A stretch of 64,000 nt of DNA. Source: JAHDHW01 sp965220465. GTDB taxonomy: Bacteria; Bacteroidota; Bacteroidia; Chitinophagales; Saprospiraceae. The DNA is taken from the NCBI GenBank assembly GCA_965220465.1, contig CBDCPZ010000022.1:310001-374000 (forward strand), read 5' to 3'. Shown here in pieces: positions 27,342 to 36,660 of the stretch (positions are counted from its first letter, which is position 1; the number at the start of each line of letters is the position of its first letter). The notes beneath the pieces were generated by a model, which worked only from the letters and a program-made list of their open reading frames with translations, searched no databases and was not told where the DNA came from. The position numbers and the translations under genes are program-made.

Positions 27342-27788
27342 TTATCCGAGCAATTGTTTTACAACGCCTGAAATTGCTTTGCCATCAGCTTTTCCTGCTA
27401 ATTGTTTGCTTGCCATTCCCATGACCTTTCCCATGTCTTTCATTGATGAAGCTCCGGTTTGAGTTATGATTTTTTGAATGATTCCTTTCAACTCAGCTTC
27501 GTCCAATTGCTTGGGTAAATATTTTTCAATTACCTCTATTTCTTCGCGTTCTTTTACTGCCAGATCTTCGCGATTTTGTTTTTCGTAAATATCGAGAGAA
27601 TCTTTTCTTTGTTTGACTAGCTTTTGGAGCAATTTAATTTCCAAGTCACGGTTTAGTTCATTTCCGCTTCCATCGGTTTTTGCCAATAATATGGCTGATT
27701 TGATGGCTCTGATCCCACGCAAACCAACCTGATCTTTGGCTTTCATTGCTGTTTTTAAATCGTTATTGATTTTTTCTTCTAAGGTCAT
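27342..27788 (-). CDS. GatB/YqeY domain protein
   Basis: A 148-residue protein matching the free-standing YqeY family: LKTAMKAKDQVGLRGIRAIKSAI at the N-terminus, EREEIEVIEKYLPKQL in the middle, and MKDMGKVMGMASKQLAGKADG near the end. The domain is homologous to the tRNA-binding tail of the GatB amidotransferase subunit. The biochemical role of the free-standing form is unclear. It lies 70 bases after rsmA, probably on the same transcript. Confidence 0.92.
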   Translation of the reverse strand: MTLEEKINNDLKTAMKAKDQVGLRGIRAIKSAILLAKTDGSGNELNRDLEIKLLQKLVKQRKDSLDIYEKQNREDLAVKEREEIEVIEKYLPKQLDEAELKGIIQKIITQTGASSMKDMGKVMGMASKQLAGKADGKAISGVVKQLLG

Positions 27789-27859
27789 TTTTTAGATTCC
27801 TTTTTATTAAAAAATAGTTGTAGGTATTATAAGTTCTTCATTTGCAATAAAGTTAAAGT

Positions 27860-28642
27860 TCATTCATTTTGATTAATCCTTTGCTCAATCCAATTGGTCA
27901 GCATTACAAAGTTTTCTATACTTAGCTGCTCCGGACGTTGTTTGAAAAACTCAGCTTCTAACAATGGATCTCCTTTTATATATGTTTTCATGGTATTCCT
28001 CAGCATTTTTCTTCGTTGGCTAAAAGCTTGCTTCACAACCTGACGAAACAGCTTTTCATTACAACCCAGATCCTGGTTTTCTTTTCTTGTCAATCTTATA
28101 ACCGCAGATTGTACTTTTGGCGGAGGATTGAAAAAACTTTTATCTACGTTTAAAAGTAATTCGCCTTCATAAAAAGCCTGAACCAAAACGCTGATCACCC
28201 CATAAACTTTACTACCCGGTCCAGATACCACTCTGTCTGCCATTTCTTTTTGAAACATGCCTACCAATTCAGGAACTTGCGATTTATATTCTAACATCTT
28301 GAATAAGATCTGTGAAGAAATGTTGTAGGGAAAATTTCCAATTATGGCAAACGATTCATTTTTTAAAAACAAGTTTAAATCTATTTTTAAAAAATCAGCA
28401 CTTATGATAAAGTCTTTTAGTTGTGGGAAATATTTTTTCAAATACATGACCATGTCTTCATCCGCCTCAACCACTAATAGTTCATAATCTTTTTTCAAAA
28501 GATATTTTGTTAACATTCCTTTTCCAGGTCCAATCTCAACTACTTTTTTGTAGGAATCCGTTTTTTGGAGCCCCTCGCTTATTTGTACTGCGATTTCTTC
28601 GCTCGTCAAAAAATGCTGTCCGTATGATTTTTTAGCTCTCAA
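27860..28642 (-). CDS. rsmA: 16S rRNA (adenine1518/1519-N6)-dimethyltransferase
   Basis: Dimethylates two adjacent adenines in the 3' hairpin of 16S rRNA during 30S maturation. The SAM site VVEIGPGKGMLTKYLL and the catalytic IIGNFPYNISSQILFKML are intact, and FFNPPPKVQSAVIRL is present. Length 260. Translation appears to start at a TTG (28642), since AKKSYGQHFL is the expected N-terminus and no ATG lies upstream in frame. Confidence 0.95.
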   Translation of the reverse strand: MRAKKSYGQHFLTSEEIAVQISEGLQKTDSYKKVVEIGPGKGMLTKYLLKKDYELLVVEADEDMVMYLKKYFPQLKDFIISADFLKIDLNLFLKNESFAIIGNFPYNISSQILFKMLEYKSQVPELVGMFQKEMADRVVSGPGSKVYGVISVLVQAFYEGELLLNVDKSFFNPPPKVQSAVIRLTRKENQDLGCNEKLFRQVVKQAFSQRRKMLRNTMKTYIKGDPLLEAEFFKQRPEQLSIENFVMLTNWIEQRINQNE

Positions 28643-28884
28643 TTGTTTTTATTTGGCAGGTGATTTTTAATGCTTCTATAATCGCTCTTTCCGCTGTTTT
28701 AATTAATCAAATAATGCTGCGAAAACAACCTGTTTTTTTGGTTTTTTAACGAATTATAATTTATGTATAAATTCCAATATATCAGCCACTTACATTATAC
28801 ATAACTTGTAAAATTTCGAATTCAAGTTATTTATTTATCTTAGCTAAAATTTTGCTCGAAAACCATTACATCTAAAGATACTTA

Positions 28885-30318
28885 ATGAATACCAAAGTTA
28901 CGGTAAGCAATACATATAAAAGCAAAGATGATCTCATTATTCTTTCTGATTTCAATGATTTTGGTTGGGCCTCTTCTTTATTGAGCGATTCTGAAATAAC
29001 TTTTTTAAAAGATGCTTCAAAAAAAGAAGTCTCCTGCGTTTTTCTTCCGAGGGGCAATAGTTCAACTATCATTCAATTTTTAAAAGAAAACGGGACGGAC
29101 TCCATTAGTCGTGAAGATGCCCGAATTGCAGGAAATGAAATCTTATCGCTTCTTTCGCAATACAAAATAAAATCTGTAACACTTATTAATAAAAGATCAA
29201 TAAACCGAACATTAGATTTTGTTGAAGGAATGGTTTTGGGTAACTATCAGTTTCTGAAATATTTTAGCGACAAAAATGATAAGGCTAATTCTTTACAAGA
29301 AATCAAAGTGGAAAGTAGGTCAGCTTCTAAACCTGAAGTAAATCAATTGAGGAATATCCTTGAAGCAACTTGCAAAGCCAGGGATCTTGTCAATGAACCT
29401 CATTCCTTTCTTTCTGCAGAGCAATTGAGCAAAGAAATTCAGTCAATTGGTAAAACTTGCGGCTTTTCTGTAACTGTTTTTGATAAAAAGAAAATTGAAT
29501 CATTAAAAATGGGAGGGATCCTCGCTGTTAATTTAGGCAGTGAAAATCCTCCCCGATTTAACATTCTTGAATGGAAACCAAGCAAAGCAAAAAATAAAAA
29601 ACCCATCGTTCTTGTGGGAAAAGGGATCGTTTATGATACCGGGGGTTTAAGTTTGAAACCTACCGCTAATTCTATGGACATGATGAAAAGTGATATGGGA
29701 GGGGCCGCAACTGTTGTTGGCGCTATGATGGCTATTTCCAATAACAAATTGCCGCTTCATGTCATTGCCTTAATTCCTTCTACCGATAATCGACCAGGCA
29801 AAAATGCTTACGCGCCTGGAGACGTGATCACCATGTACAGTGGAAGTACTGTTGAGGTTTTAAATACTGATGCCGAAGGGCGGCTTGTTCTGGCTGACGC
29901 ATTGCATTATGCAAAAAAATATAAACCAGAATTGGTTGTTGATTTTGCAACATTAACTGGTGCTGCAGCTCGCGCTGTTGGCCGTGAAGCAATTTGTTAT
30001 ATGGGAAATGCTGAAAAAGGCTTGAAGGAAAAGGCTGAAATAAGTGGATTTGACGTTTATGAAAGATTGGTTGAAATGCCTTTATGGAGAGAGTATGGAG
30101 ATCAGTTAAAATCCAATATTGCTGACTTAAAAAATCTTGGTGGCCCTGATGCGGGAATGATAACCGCGGGTAAGTTTTTGGAGCATTTTACAGATTATCC
30201 TTGGCTTCATTTTGATATTGCGGGTTCTGCTTTCCTTAAAAATGCTGACAGTTACCGAACAAAAGAAGGGACTGGTGTTGGAGTGAGGTTAATGTTTGGT
30301 TTTTTAAAAAATTATTAA
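28885..30318 (+). CDS. Leucyl aminopeptidase (M17)
   Basis: A cytosolic dinuclear-metal exopeptidase of 477 residues. The C-terminal catalytic domain carries VGKGIVYDTGGLSLKP (metal Lys and Asp), MKSDMGGAATVVGAM and VLNTDAEGRLVLADAL (metal Asp and Glu, catalytic Arg). The N-terminal domain (1-155) is the usual variable one. It is transcribed divergently from rsmA and is the likely first gene before pdxA, though 160 bases separate them. Confidence 0.93.
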   Translation: MNTKVTVSNTYKSKDDLIILSDFNDFGWASSLLSDSEITFLKDASKKEVSCVFLPRGNSSTIIQFLKENGTDSISREDARIAGNEILSLLSQYKIKSVTLINKRSINRTLDFVEGMVLGNYQFLKYFSDKNDKANSLQEIKVESRSASKPEVNQLRNILEATCKARDLVNEPHSFLSAEQLSKEIQSIGKTCGFSVTVFDKKKIESLKMGGILAVNLGSENPPRFNILEWKPSKAKNKKPIVLVGKGIVYDTGGLSLKPTANSMDMMKSDMGGAATVVGAMMAISNNKLPLHVIALIPSTDNRPGKNAYAPGDVITMYSGSTVEVLNTDAEGRLVLADALHYAKKYKPELVVDFATLTGAAARAVGREAICYMGNAEKGLKEKAEISGFDVYERLVEMPLWREYGDQLKSNIADLKNLGGPDAGMITAGKFLEHFTDYPWLHFDIAGSAFLKNADSYRTKEGTGVGVRLMFGFLKNY

Positions 30319-30478
30319 AAGTTCTTTACTCCATTTCGAGATATCGGTTTTAGATTCCATTATCTTTATGATTGTTTCAACTTTTAAGAATATAAATTCA
30401 AAACAATCAGTTGTCCTACAGAGGAAACCATTTTTCCTTTTGTTTTCAATAATATATGCAAAATAGAAATTTTCAAAA

Positions 30479-31546
30479 ATGAACAAGATAAGAATAGGAA
30501 TTAGTATTGGAGATATCAATGGCGTCGGGCTTGAAGTAATTCTAAAAACACTTTCACATCCACAGATTTTAAATCTTTGTACACCAGTTGTTTATGGGTC
30601 ATCAAAAGTCGTTTCTTATCATAAAAATGTTGTTGGACTTGAATCGTTTCAATTTAATGTCGCTACCTCTGGTGATCGAATCAAAAAAGATAAAATTAAT
30701 GTTGTCAATTGCTGGACGGATGATGTAAATATCACTTTGGGTAAGCTCTCTGAAAGTAGTGGAAAGTATGCAAAGATATCTTTAGAACAGGCCATAATTG
30801 ATCTCAAAAATGGATACTTCGATGCCTTGGTCACTGCTCCAATCAATAAAAAAGCAATGAATTTGGCTGGCTTTAAGTTTCTTGGTCATACCGAATATTT
30901 GACGAGTGAGTTTGGTGCGAAAGAAAGTCTTATGCTCATGGTTAATAATAATCTTCGCATTGGGCTTGTAACCAATCATTTGGCAATTAAAGATGTTTCC
31001 GCCGCTTTAACTAAAGAAATTTTGAGAACTAAACTTCAACTGCTCAATGATTCGCTTAAAATTGATTTTGGTATTGAACGTCCAACGATTGCTGTTTTGG
31101 GATTAAACCCCCACGCCAGTGATGATAGTATTATTGGAGATGAAGAGGAAAACATAATCCGGCCTACTATTATTGAAGCTAAGAAAAAAGGAATCCTTGC
31201 TATGGGCCCTTATCCTGCTGATGGTTTTTTTGGTTCTATGCAGTATTCCAAATTTGACGGAATCCTTGCCATGTATCACGATCAAGGTCTTATCCCTTTT
31301 AAATCGCTTTCGTTTGGTTCTGGAGTAAATTTTACCGCAGGATTGGATATTGTCAGAACTTCGCCTGATCATGGCACTGCCTATGAAATTGCTGGAAACA
31401 ATGTGGCTGACCCCTCCTCCTTTCGTCAAGCTTTATTCCTTGCTCTTGACATTGCTAAAAACAGGAATTTGTATAAAGATTTAACTTCAAACCCTTTAGT
31501 TCGTAATGAACAGCCCGTTGATGAAACTGAAGTTTCAAAAGATTAG
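30479..31546 (+). CDS. pdxA: 4-hydroxythreonine-4-phosphate dehydrogenase
   Basis: Oxidises 4-phosphohydroxy-L-threonine in DXP-dependent pyridoxal phosphate synthesis. Family motifs: IGISIGDINGVGLEVILK at the N-terminus, DALVTAPINKKAMNLAG, LGHTEYLT (metal His), LGLNPHASDDSIIGDEE, AMYHDQGLIPFK (metal His) and VRTSPDHGTAYEIAG. Length 355, including a short charged tail. The gene ends at a terminator at 31551-31585. Confidence 0.95.
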   Translation: MNKIRIGISIGDINGVGLEVILKTLSHPQILNLCTPVVYGSSKVVSYHKNVVGLESFQFNVATSGDRIKKDKINVVNCWTDDVNITLGKLSESSGKYAKISLEQAIIDLKNGYFDALVTAPINKKAMNLAGFKFLGHTEYLTSEFGAKESLMLMVNNNLRIGLVTNHLAIKDVSAALTKEILRTKLQLLNDSLKIDFGIERPTIAVLGLNPHASDDSIIGDEEENIIRPTIIEAKKKGILAMGPYPADGFFGSMQYSKFDGILAMYHDQGLIPFKSLSFGSGVNFTAGLDIVRTSPDHGTAYEIAGNNVADPSSFRQALFLALDIAKNRNLYKDLTSNPLVRNEQPVDETEVSKD

Positions 31547-31550
31547 AAAA

Positions 31551-31585
31551 AGACGAGAACCTGATTTAGTTCTCGCCTTTTTTTA
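31551..31585. terminator. Terminator between pdxA and the glucosaminidase gene
   Basis: Arms AGACGAGAAC and GTTCTCGCCT, one mismatch, with a T-run. It lies between convergent genes. Confidence 0.8.
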
Positions 31586-31593
31586 AATACCTT

Positions 31594-32559
31594 TTATCTC
31601 AAAGCTAAATTTTCTGATCGTGGTTTTCTGGTTAAATGATATGACTGTTTGGTGCTCGCAAATGCAGCTGGGATAATTGATTCTTTATTAATTGTATTTT
31701 GTACATTGTTCCTTGTTTCCTGTATTGGTTCCGTTTTATAATCATTGAATATTTCTTCTTTGTACTCATCCTTGTCACTTCTTCCCGGAATGGTTTCTTC
31801 TATAGCTTCCCCTTCATTTGGAATAAATTGTAGGGTTTGATGATCGACATAATTTATCGTCTCTACCTCTTCAATCCTTCTTGTGTAGTCGTCCGGTATC
31901 ATTATAGCCTTTGGAATATCCATTGCTGATAATTGCTCCACATCGTTATTTTCATTTCTTATAATTAAGTCGGTGATATCTTTTTGAGGAGTTGTAGGTG
32001 TTGGTATATAAGCCATTTCTCTTTGATCCATTTGCAAATCAAATCTATGCAATTTATACTTTTCAATTGTACTGATTAATTTGTTTGCATATTCTTTATC
32101 AGTAGCATAACCACATTTCTTCAAGCCTTTCGCCCAACGCATATAGTCCGTATTGCTATAATTAAATAACACCTGATAATGGGCCGTTGTCATTAGAAAA
32201 TCAGTGTGGTCGATATATGATTTTTCTGGATTTTCATATGCTCGAAAGCAGGACTTTATTAAGTTTCCTTGCTCATCATAATCATCATCTTTGAAATAAA
32301 ACGAAGAGCCAGTCCAATAATCTTTACATTTTATTCCAAAATGGTTATTTGAATTTAATGCGAGCTCTCCTCTGCCCCATGCTGATTCGTGAATTCCCTG
32401 CGCCAGTGTTATGCTTGCTGGAATTCCGCTTCGCATCATTTCCTGGATCGCGATATTTTTGTAAGTATTGATATAAAGATCAACATAGTCTTTCGCAATC
32501 AATGTGTTAGAGTTAAAAGTAAGTAAAAATAGGGCTACATAGTGCAATTGTTTTCTCAT
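31594..32559 (-). CDS. Secreted glucosaminidase (GH73/FlgJ-like)
   Basis: A 321-residue protein with a signal peptide (NTLIAKDY). The glucosaminidase domain covers residues 25-165: SGIPASITLAQGIHESAWGR with the catalytic Glu, then NNHFGIKCKDYWTG and FRAYENPEKSYIDHTDFL. Such enzymes cleave GlcNAc-MurNAc bonds in peptidoglycan remodelling. The C-terminal 150 residues are low-complexity and acidic with no recognised LysM domain, unlike many Bacteroidota relatives. Convergent with pdxA. Confidence 0.88.
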   Translation of the reverse strand: MRKQLHYVALFLLTFNSNTLIAKDYVDLYINTYKNIAIQEMMRSGIPASITLAQGIHESAWGRGELALNSNNHFGIKCKDYWTGSSFYFKDDDYDEQGNLIKSCFRAYENPEKSYIDHTDFLMTTAHYQVLFNYSNTDYMRWAKGLKKCGYATDKEYANKLISTIEKYKLHRFDLQMDQREMAYIPTPTTPQKDITDLIIRNENNDVEQLSAMDIPKAIMIPDDYTRRIEEVETINYVDHQTLQFIPNEGEAIEETIPGRSDKDEYKEEIFNDYKTEPIQETRNNVQNTINKESIIPAAFASTKQSYHLTRKPRSENLALR

Positions 32560-33328
32560 AATAAAATGGCAATTTTTTGTGATAAAATCACCAATAAACC
32601 ATTATCAATCTTCAATGATATCTTTTATTTACGGATGCTCGTGCATACCATACCACCTTGTTTGATTGATGTAAGTACATTGGTATTAGTTTTCAATAAT
32701 TTGCCAATGACTTACTAAAAAGAGGTCTTCTCATAGTTGTCTCATAGTAAGTTGATCGGCATCAATCAAAACAAATATAGAAATTAATTAAATATATAGT
32801 CAAGTCGTTTCTGCTGTTTACATCTACTTTCTTTTATATACTGTGACAGGTCTTTTTTATATGGTGATTTTTTATCATTTATTTGTCAAGTCAAATTACT
32901 TGTTGATTATTTATAATGTGTTGTAATTTGTTTTTCAGTATGATAATAATTATTATTGCAAATGTTTTAAACATATATTTATATTAAGTTTGTAATCTGT
33001 TTTAGTGGGTGAGCAATATTATTCTTTATGCTTTTTCATAAAGAATATTTGTTAGTTAAACATCACCAAAACATTTACATTATTTATAATTTATATAAAA
33101 ACATAATATAAACAATGCTTTTAGCATCAACAAATTATTGATTTCTGTTATTTGTAATCTCTAAATTTCGACCTGTGGATTAATGCCCAGTGAATAAATC
33201 ACATGTAACAAAAAAAATATCTATTCTTGGGGTTATATCCTTTTTTTATTGGATTTTTTTTATTGGGAAAAAACATAAAACTGGCAAACAATTTGATGAC
33301 ACATTAAAACAAAAACACATTTGTTTGT
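32560..33328. other. Long AT-rich intergenic region
   Basis: About 820 bases lie between divergent genes. Apart from the 11-bp hairpin at 33020-33047 and the promoter at 33329-33360, I see no gene, tRNA or repeat. A 64-codon frame at 33190-33384 starts at GTG, overlaps the TPR gene start and looks spurious. Confidence 0.5.
33020..33047. repeat. Perfect 11-bp inverted repeat in intergenic region
   Basis: Arms TATTCTTTATG and CATAAAGAATA with a 6-base loop. No gene ends nearby, so it is not an obvious terminator; it may be an operator or a small-RNA hairpin. Confidence 0.5.
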
Positions 33329-33360
33329 TTTGTCATGTGTTTCTTTGTTGCCTATTTTTC
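33329..33360 (+). promoter_or_regulatory. Bacteroidota-type promoter of the TPR gene
   Basis: TTTG at 33329-33332, a 20-base spacer, TATTTTTC at 33353-33360; the ATG follows 20 bases later. Confidence 0.5.
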
Positions 33361-33380
33361 CTATTTCAAAAAAGTTTATC

Positions 33381-35819
33381 ATGAACTTATCCAAGTATTC
33401 CCTTTCTATAATATGCATCTTTATTATTTGCTCTTTTTCTACTTATTCACAAACTTCGTATCAAAAATACCCTCAGCTAACTGCTGAGTCCTTTTATAAA
33501 AGAGGAGTAGAATATCATAAAAACAATGAATATCATAAAGCAATAAACTATTATTCGGAGGCTCTACTTCTGAATAACAATCATATAAAAGCGCTTTACA
33601 ATCGTGGTATTGCTTATTATAAAATAGAAAAGTACAACAAAGCATTAATCGACTTTGATGCGCTTATTAAAATTACACCAAATGATGCTCAAGCTTACGA
33701 ACAGAGAGCTCGTGTACTCTATCTTTTGAATGATGCTGAAGCAGCAATAAAAGATTATAATCTTGCTTTGAGAAATTCCCAAACGAGTATTTTGTTAGTC
33801 AATAGGGGAATGGCCTCCAGTATGCTTAAAGATTATCAAAAAGCCATGGCTGATTTTGATGCCGCACTGGAAAAAGATCCTCACGATTATGAGGCATATA
33901 TCAACAAAGGTGATGTATATTTTGCTTTAGGCGATTATCACAATGCAATTCAGTTTTATACTGAGGCGATACAAATTGTTCCTGATGACGAACGAATTTA
34001 TAATAATAGAGCCAATGCATATTTAAAACTTGATAAGATGGAACTGGCTTTGAATGACTTTAATACCGCTTTGCAAATAATGCCAAATAGTTATACTTAT
34101 GTAAATCGAGGTTTTTTCTGGCTGGATCAAAGCGATTCCGAAAAAGCGCTTTCTGATTTTTTGGAATCATCGAGGCTTGATTTTAAAAACGCTACGGCAT
34201 ATTATGGCATTGGCATGATAAAACATCAAAGAACTGAATATACAAGTGCCTTAGAAAATTTTAATAAAGCCATTCAAATAGATCCTAAAAATGAAATGTA
34301 CTTAAATTACAGAGGCTTGGTTTTCCATTTTCAAGGGCTTTTTGAAGATGCTATATTCGATTTTGATCAAGCGATAATAATTAATCCTGAATTTTCAGAG
34401 GCTTATTATAACCGTGGGCAATCCTATTATCTTTTGGGAAATAAAAAGAGCGCATTGGAAGATTGGCAAAAAGCATTGAAAATAGATCCCAAAAATATTG
34501 CTGCAAAAAAAGGAGTTAACTCCCTCCAAATGAATTCTTATAATATACCAAATGAAGAATTTACCGCAAAGGGTGTGGCAATTGTCCAAGAAAAAAAATT
34601 ATCTGAAAATGAAGAATTTAATTTTGTTGAAGAGGGAGTAAAAATTGATGCCTCCTTTTTACAAGAAACGACTGCATTCAAATCATTTGCTGCAGAAGAA
34701 ACCGATTTTCCTGATCATGCTTTTGAAACCAATACTTTTATTCCTAAAGAAATTCCACAAAAAAAAGCATCTCATCCTAATGAAAACATAATACCTTCTT
34801 CTGTGACCTTGGATACAAATGAGGACGGCTTTGATGTGCAGGATGAAAACTTTTATCTTGACCGCGCTAAATCACAAGCAGAAACGGGGTTGTACCATGA
34901 AGCAATTTTTAGCTTTAACAAGGCCTTAGAATTAAATAATATAAACCCAATTACTTTTCTTGAGCGTGGCAAAGCTCATTGCAGTATACAAAACTATCCG
35001 GAAGCCATTGCAGATTTTTCAAAAGCCGTGGCTCTTAACCCTGGGTTGACTCCTGCTTTTTACAACAGAGCAAATGTTTATTTCGATTTACAGGATTTTA
35101 AAAATGCATCTCGTGATTATTCAATTGTGATCAACCATAGTCCAAAATTTTCTGAGGCCTATTGCCAAAGAGGAATTTGTTTTAAAAATAGAAAACAAAA
35201 TAAAAAAGCACTTAAAGATTTCAATCAAAGCTATCTTTTAGACCCAAACAATACCAAGGCTTTAAATAATCTGGCTTCGCTTAAATTTATATCTGGCAAT
35301 ATTTTTGAATCGCTTGAGGATTATACTTTGGCAATTGAAAAATCTCCTTCGGAAAGTACATTATATGCCAATAGAGCCAAAGCATACAAGGGTTTAAAAA
35401 TGTACCAAGAAGCCTTGAAAGATTGTGAAAAAGCAATCGGTCTAGACCAAAAGAATGAAGCGTTGTATTTTATGTGTGGTCTTTTGAAATGTGATTTGAA
35501 AGACTTTTCTGGTTCGATTGATGATTTTACTTTTGCTATTGATAATAGCCCAATTGAAAACGTTGAATACTTTTTCCGCAGAGCACTTAGTTTTCACCAT
35601 TTAGGCCAAACTAAAAATGCGTTGGAAGATTACAACAAAACAGTCTTGCTCAATCCTGACAATGCAGAAGCTTACTATAACCGTGGGATGATCAAAAGAA
35701 TAATGGGTGATACAATTGGTTTTAATGAGGATATTAAGAAAGCACACGCCTTAGGCCTCGAAAATGTAGATGATGTGTTAACAACCAATTTGACAAAAAG
35801 AACAACAAAGCAATATTGA
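33381..35819 (+). CDS. Secreted tetratricopeptide-repeat protein
   Basis: An 812-residue exported protein with a signal peptide (FSTYSQTS). It has two blocks of TPR repeats, about residues 35-395 and 505-795, at least eighteen units such as ALYNRGIAYYKIEKYNKALI and AYYNRGQSYYLLGNKKSALE. They are separated by a non-repetitive acidic linker (about 395-505). TPR arrays are protein-binding scaffolds; nothing shows the partner. The ATG at 33381 is chosen because it begins the signal peptide; an upstream in-frame ATG at 33321 would add 20 residues that overlap the promoter. Confidence 0.88.
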   Translation: MNLSKYSLSIICIFIICSFSTYSQTSYQKYPQLTAESFYKRGVEYHKNNEYHKAINYYSEALLLNNNHIKALYNRGIAYYKIEKYNKALIDFDALIKITPNDAQAYEQRARVLYLLNDAEAAIKDYNLALRNSQTSILLVNRGMASSMLKDYQKAMADFDAALEKDPHDYEAYINKGDVYFALGDYHNAIQFYTEAIQIVPDDERIYNNRANAYLKLDKMELALNDFNTALQIMPNSYTYVNRGFFWLDQSDSEKALSDFLESSRLDFKNATAYYGIGMIKHQRTEYTSALENFNKAIQIDPKNEMYLNYRGLVFHFQGLFEDAIFDFDQAIIINPEFSEAYYNRGQSYYLLGNKKSALEDWQKALKIDPKNIAAKKGVNSLQMNSYNIPNEEFTAKGVAIVQEKKLSENEEFNFVEEGVKIDASFLQETTAFKSFAAEETDFPDHAFETNTFIPKEIPQKKASHPNENIIPSSVTLDTNEDGFDVQDENFYLDRAKSQAETGLYHEAIFSFNKALELNNINPITFLERGKAHCSIQNYPEAIADFSKAVALNPGLTPAFYNRANVYFDLQDFKNASRDYSIVINHSPKFSEAYCQRGICFKNRKQNKKALKDFNQSYLLDPNNTKALNNLASLKFISGNIFESLEDYTLAIEKSPSESTLYANRAKAYKGLKMYQEALKDCEKAIGLDQKNEALYFMCGLLKCDLKDFSGSIDDFTFAIDNSPIENVEYFFRRALSFHHLGQTKNALEDYNKTVLLNPDNAEAYYNRGMIKRIMGDTIGFNEDIKKAHALGLENVDDVLTTNLTKRTTKQY

Positions 35820-35861
35820 AAAGAAAGGTATTTATAGTTTTCTGGCATTCAAAAATTTAAC

Positions 35862-35891
35862 TTGAAATTATTCAAAAAATAATTATTTTTG
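35862..35891 (+). promoter_or_regulatory. Bacteroidota-type promoter of the DksA-like gene
   Basis: TTG at 35862-35864, exactly 19 bases, then TATTTTTG at 35884-35891 (full TAnnTTTG). It implies a 5' leader of about 95 bases before the ATG at 35993. Confidence 0.68.
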
Positions 35892-35992
35892 CAGCATCGT
35901 GTTAAAAAGATAACCCCTTTCGGTAGTTATTTCAGGGTGTTTGACTGTAAAATCATAAGAACTTATTTTAGACAAACATAAATTATAAAATC

Positions 35993-36373
35993 ATGAGTGA
36001 GAAAGCGATTAAAACTCGTTATGGTGACAAAGAATTGAAAGAGTTTGAGCAAATAATTGACAAAAAACTTGAAAAGGCTGCAAAAGAGCTTAGCTTTTAT
36101 TTGAAACAGCTGACAGCAATGGCTGACAATCCTGACGCGAAAGTTAGAGGACTTGATGATGGAATTGGCACTGCTGAAAACGAACGATTATCTATATTAG
36201 CCGCTCGAGTAAGAAAGCACATGCAGCATCTTGAAAATGCTAAAATCCGTATTAAAAACCACGTTTACGGCATTTGTAGAGTTACTGGAAAGTTAATATC
36301 AAAAGAACGTTTACGTGCTGTTCCTCATGCTACTTTAAGTATTGAAGCCAAGCAACAAAAATTTAGCGATTAG
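35993..36373 (+). CDS. DksA/TraR family protein without zinc cysteines
   Basis: A 126-residue protein with an N-terminal coiled coil (about residues 15-90) and a C-terminal DksA/TraR fold: YGICRVTGKLISKERLRAVPHATLSIEAKQ. DksA binds the RNA polymerase secondary channel with ppGpp. The usual four Cys are reduced to one (GIC); the others are Thr, Thr/Ser and Ala-like positions, so no C4 zinc site can form. To my knowledge this variant is common in Bacteroidota. It has its own promoter and terminator. Confidence 0.85.
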   Translation: MSEKAIKTRYGDKELKEFEQIIDKKLEKAAKELSFYLKQLTAMADNPDAKVRGLDDGIGTAENERLSILAARVRKHMQHLENAKIRIKNHVYGICRVTGKLISKERLRAVPHATLSIEAKQQKFSD

Positions 36374-36397
36374 AATATCAACTTAAGATATAGTCCT

Positions 36398-36442
36398 AAA
36401 AAGCGATTATACCATTCTATGAATAAGTATAATCGCTTTTTT
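36398..36442 (+). terminator. Terminator after the DksA-like gene
   Basis: Arms AAAAAGCGATTATAC and GTATAATCGCTTTTT, a perfect stem with T-run. Confidence 0.88.
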
Positions 36443-36660
36443 ATTATGGTGACTCAAAAGATATTTTATTGATTTCCTCTTTTATTGGTCATCTTTTTTC
36501 TTTTTTGCTTCTTCAATTTTGGTATTTTTACGGTTTCTTTTTAAACCTGTTGGTATTTAATTCGTTAAATATCTCAGTTCATGGGTTAACTACTCACAAC
36601 CAAACATCTTGTTTATACATCTTTTCAATATCTAAAATATTGAAGTAACTAACAATAGCT

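Noticed and set aside
33190..33384. 64-codon frame upstream of the TPR gene
   Set aside because: Starts at GTG, runs through the promoter and into the TPR gene, has unusual Phe/Cys-rich composition and no recognisable pattern.
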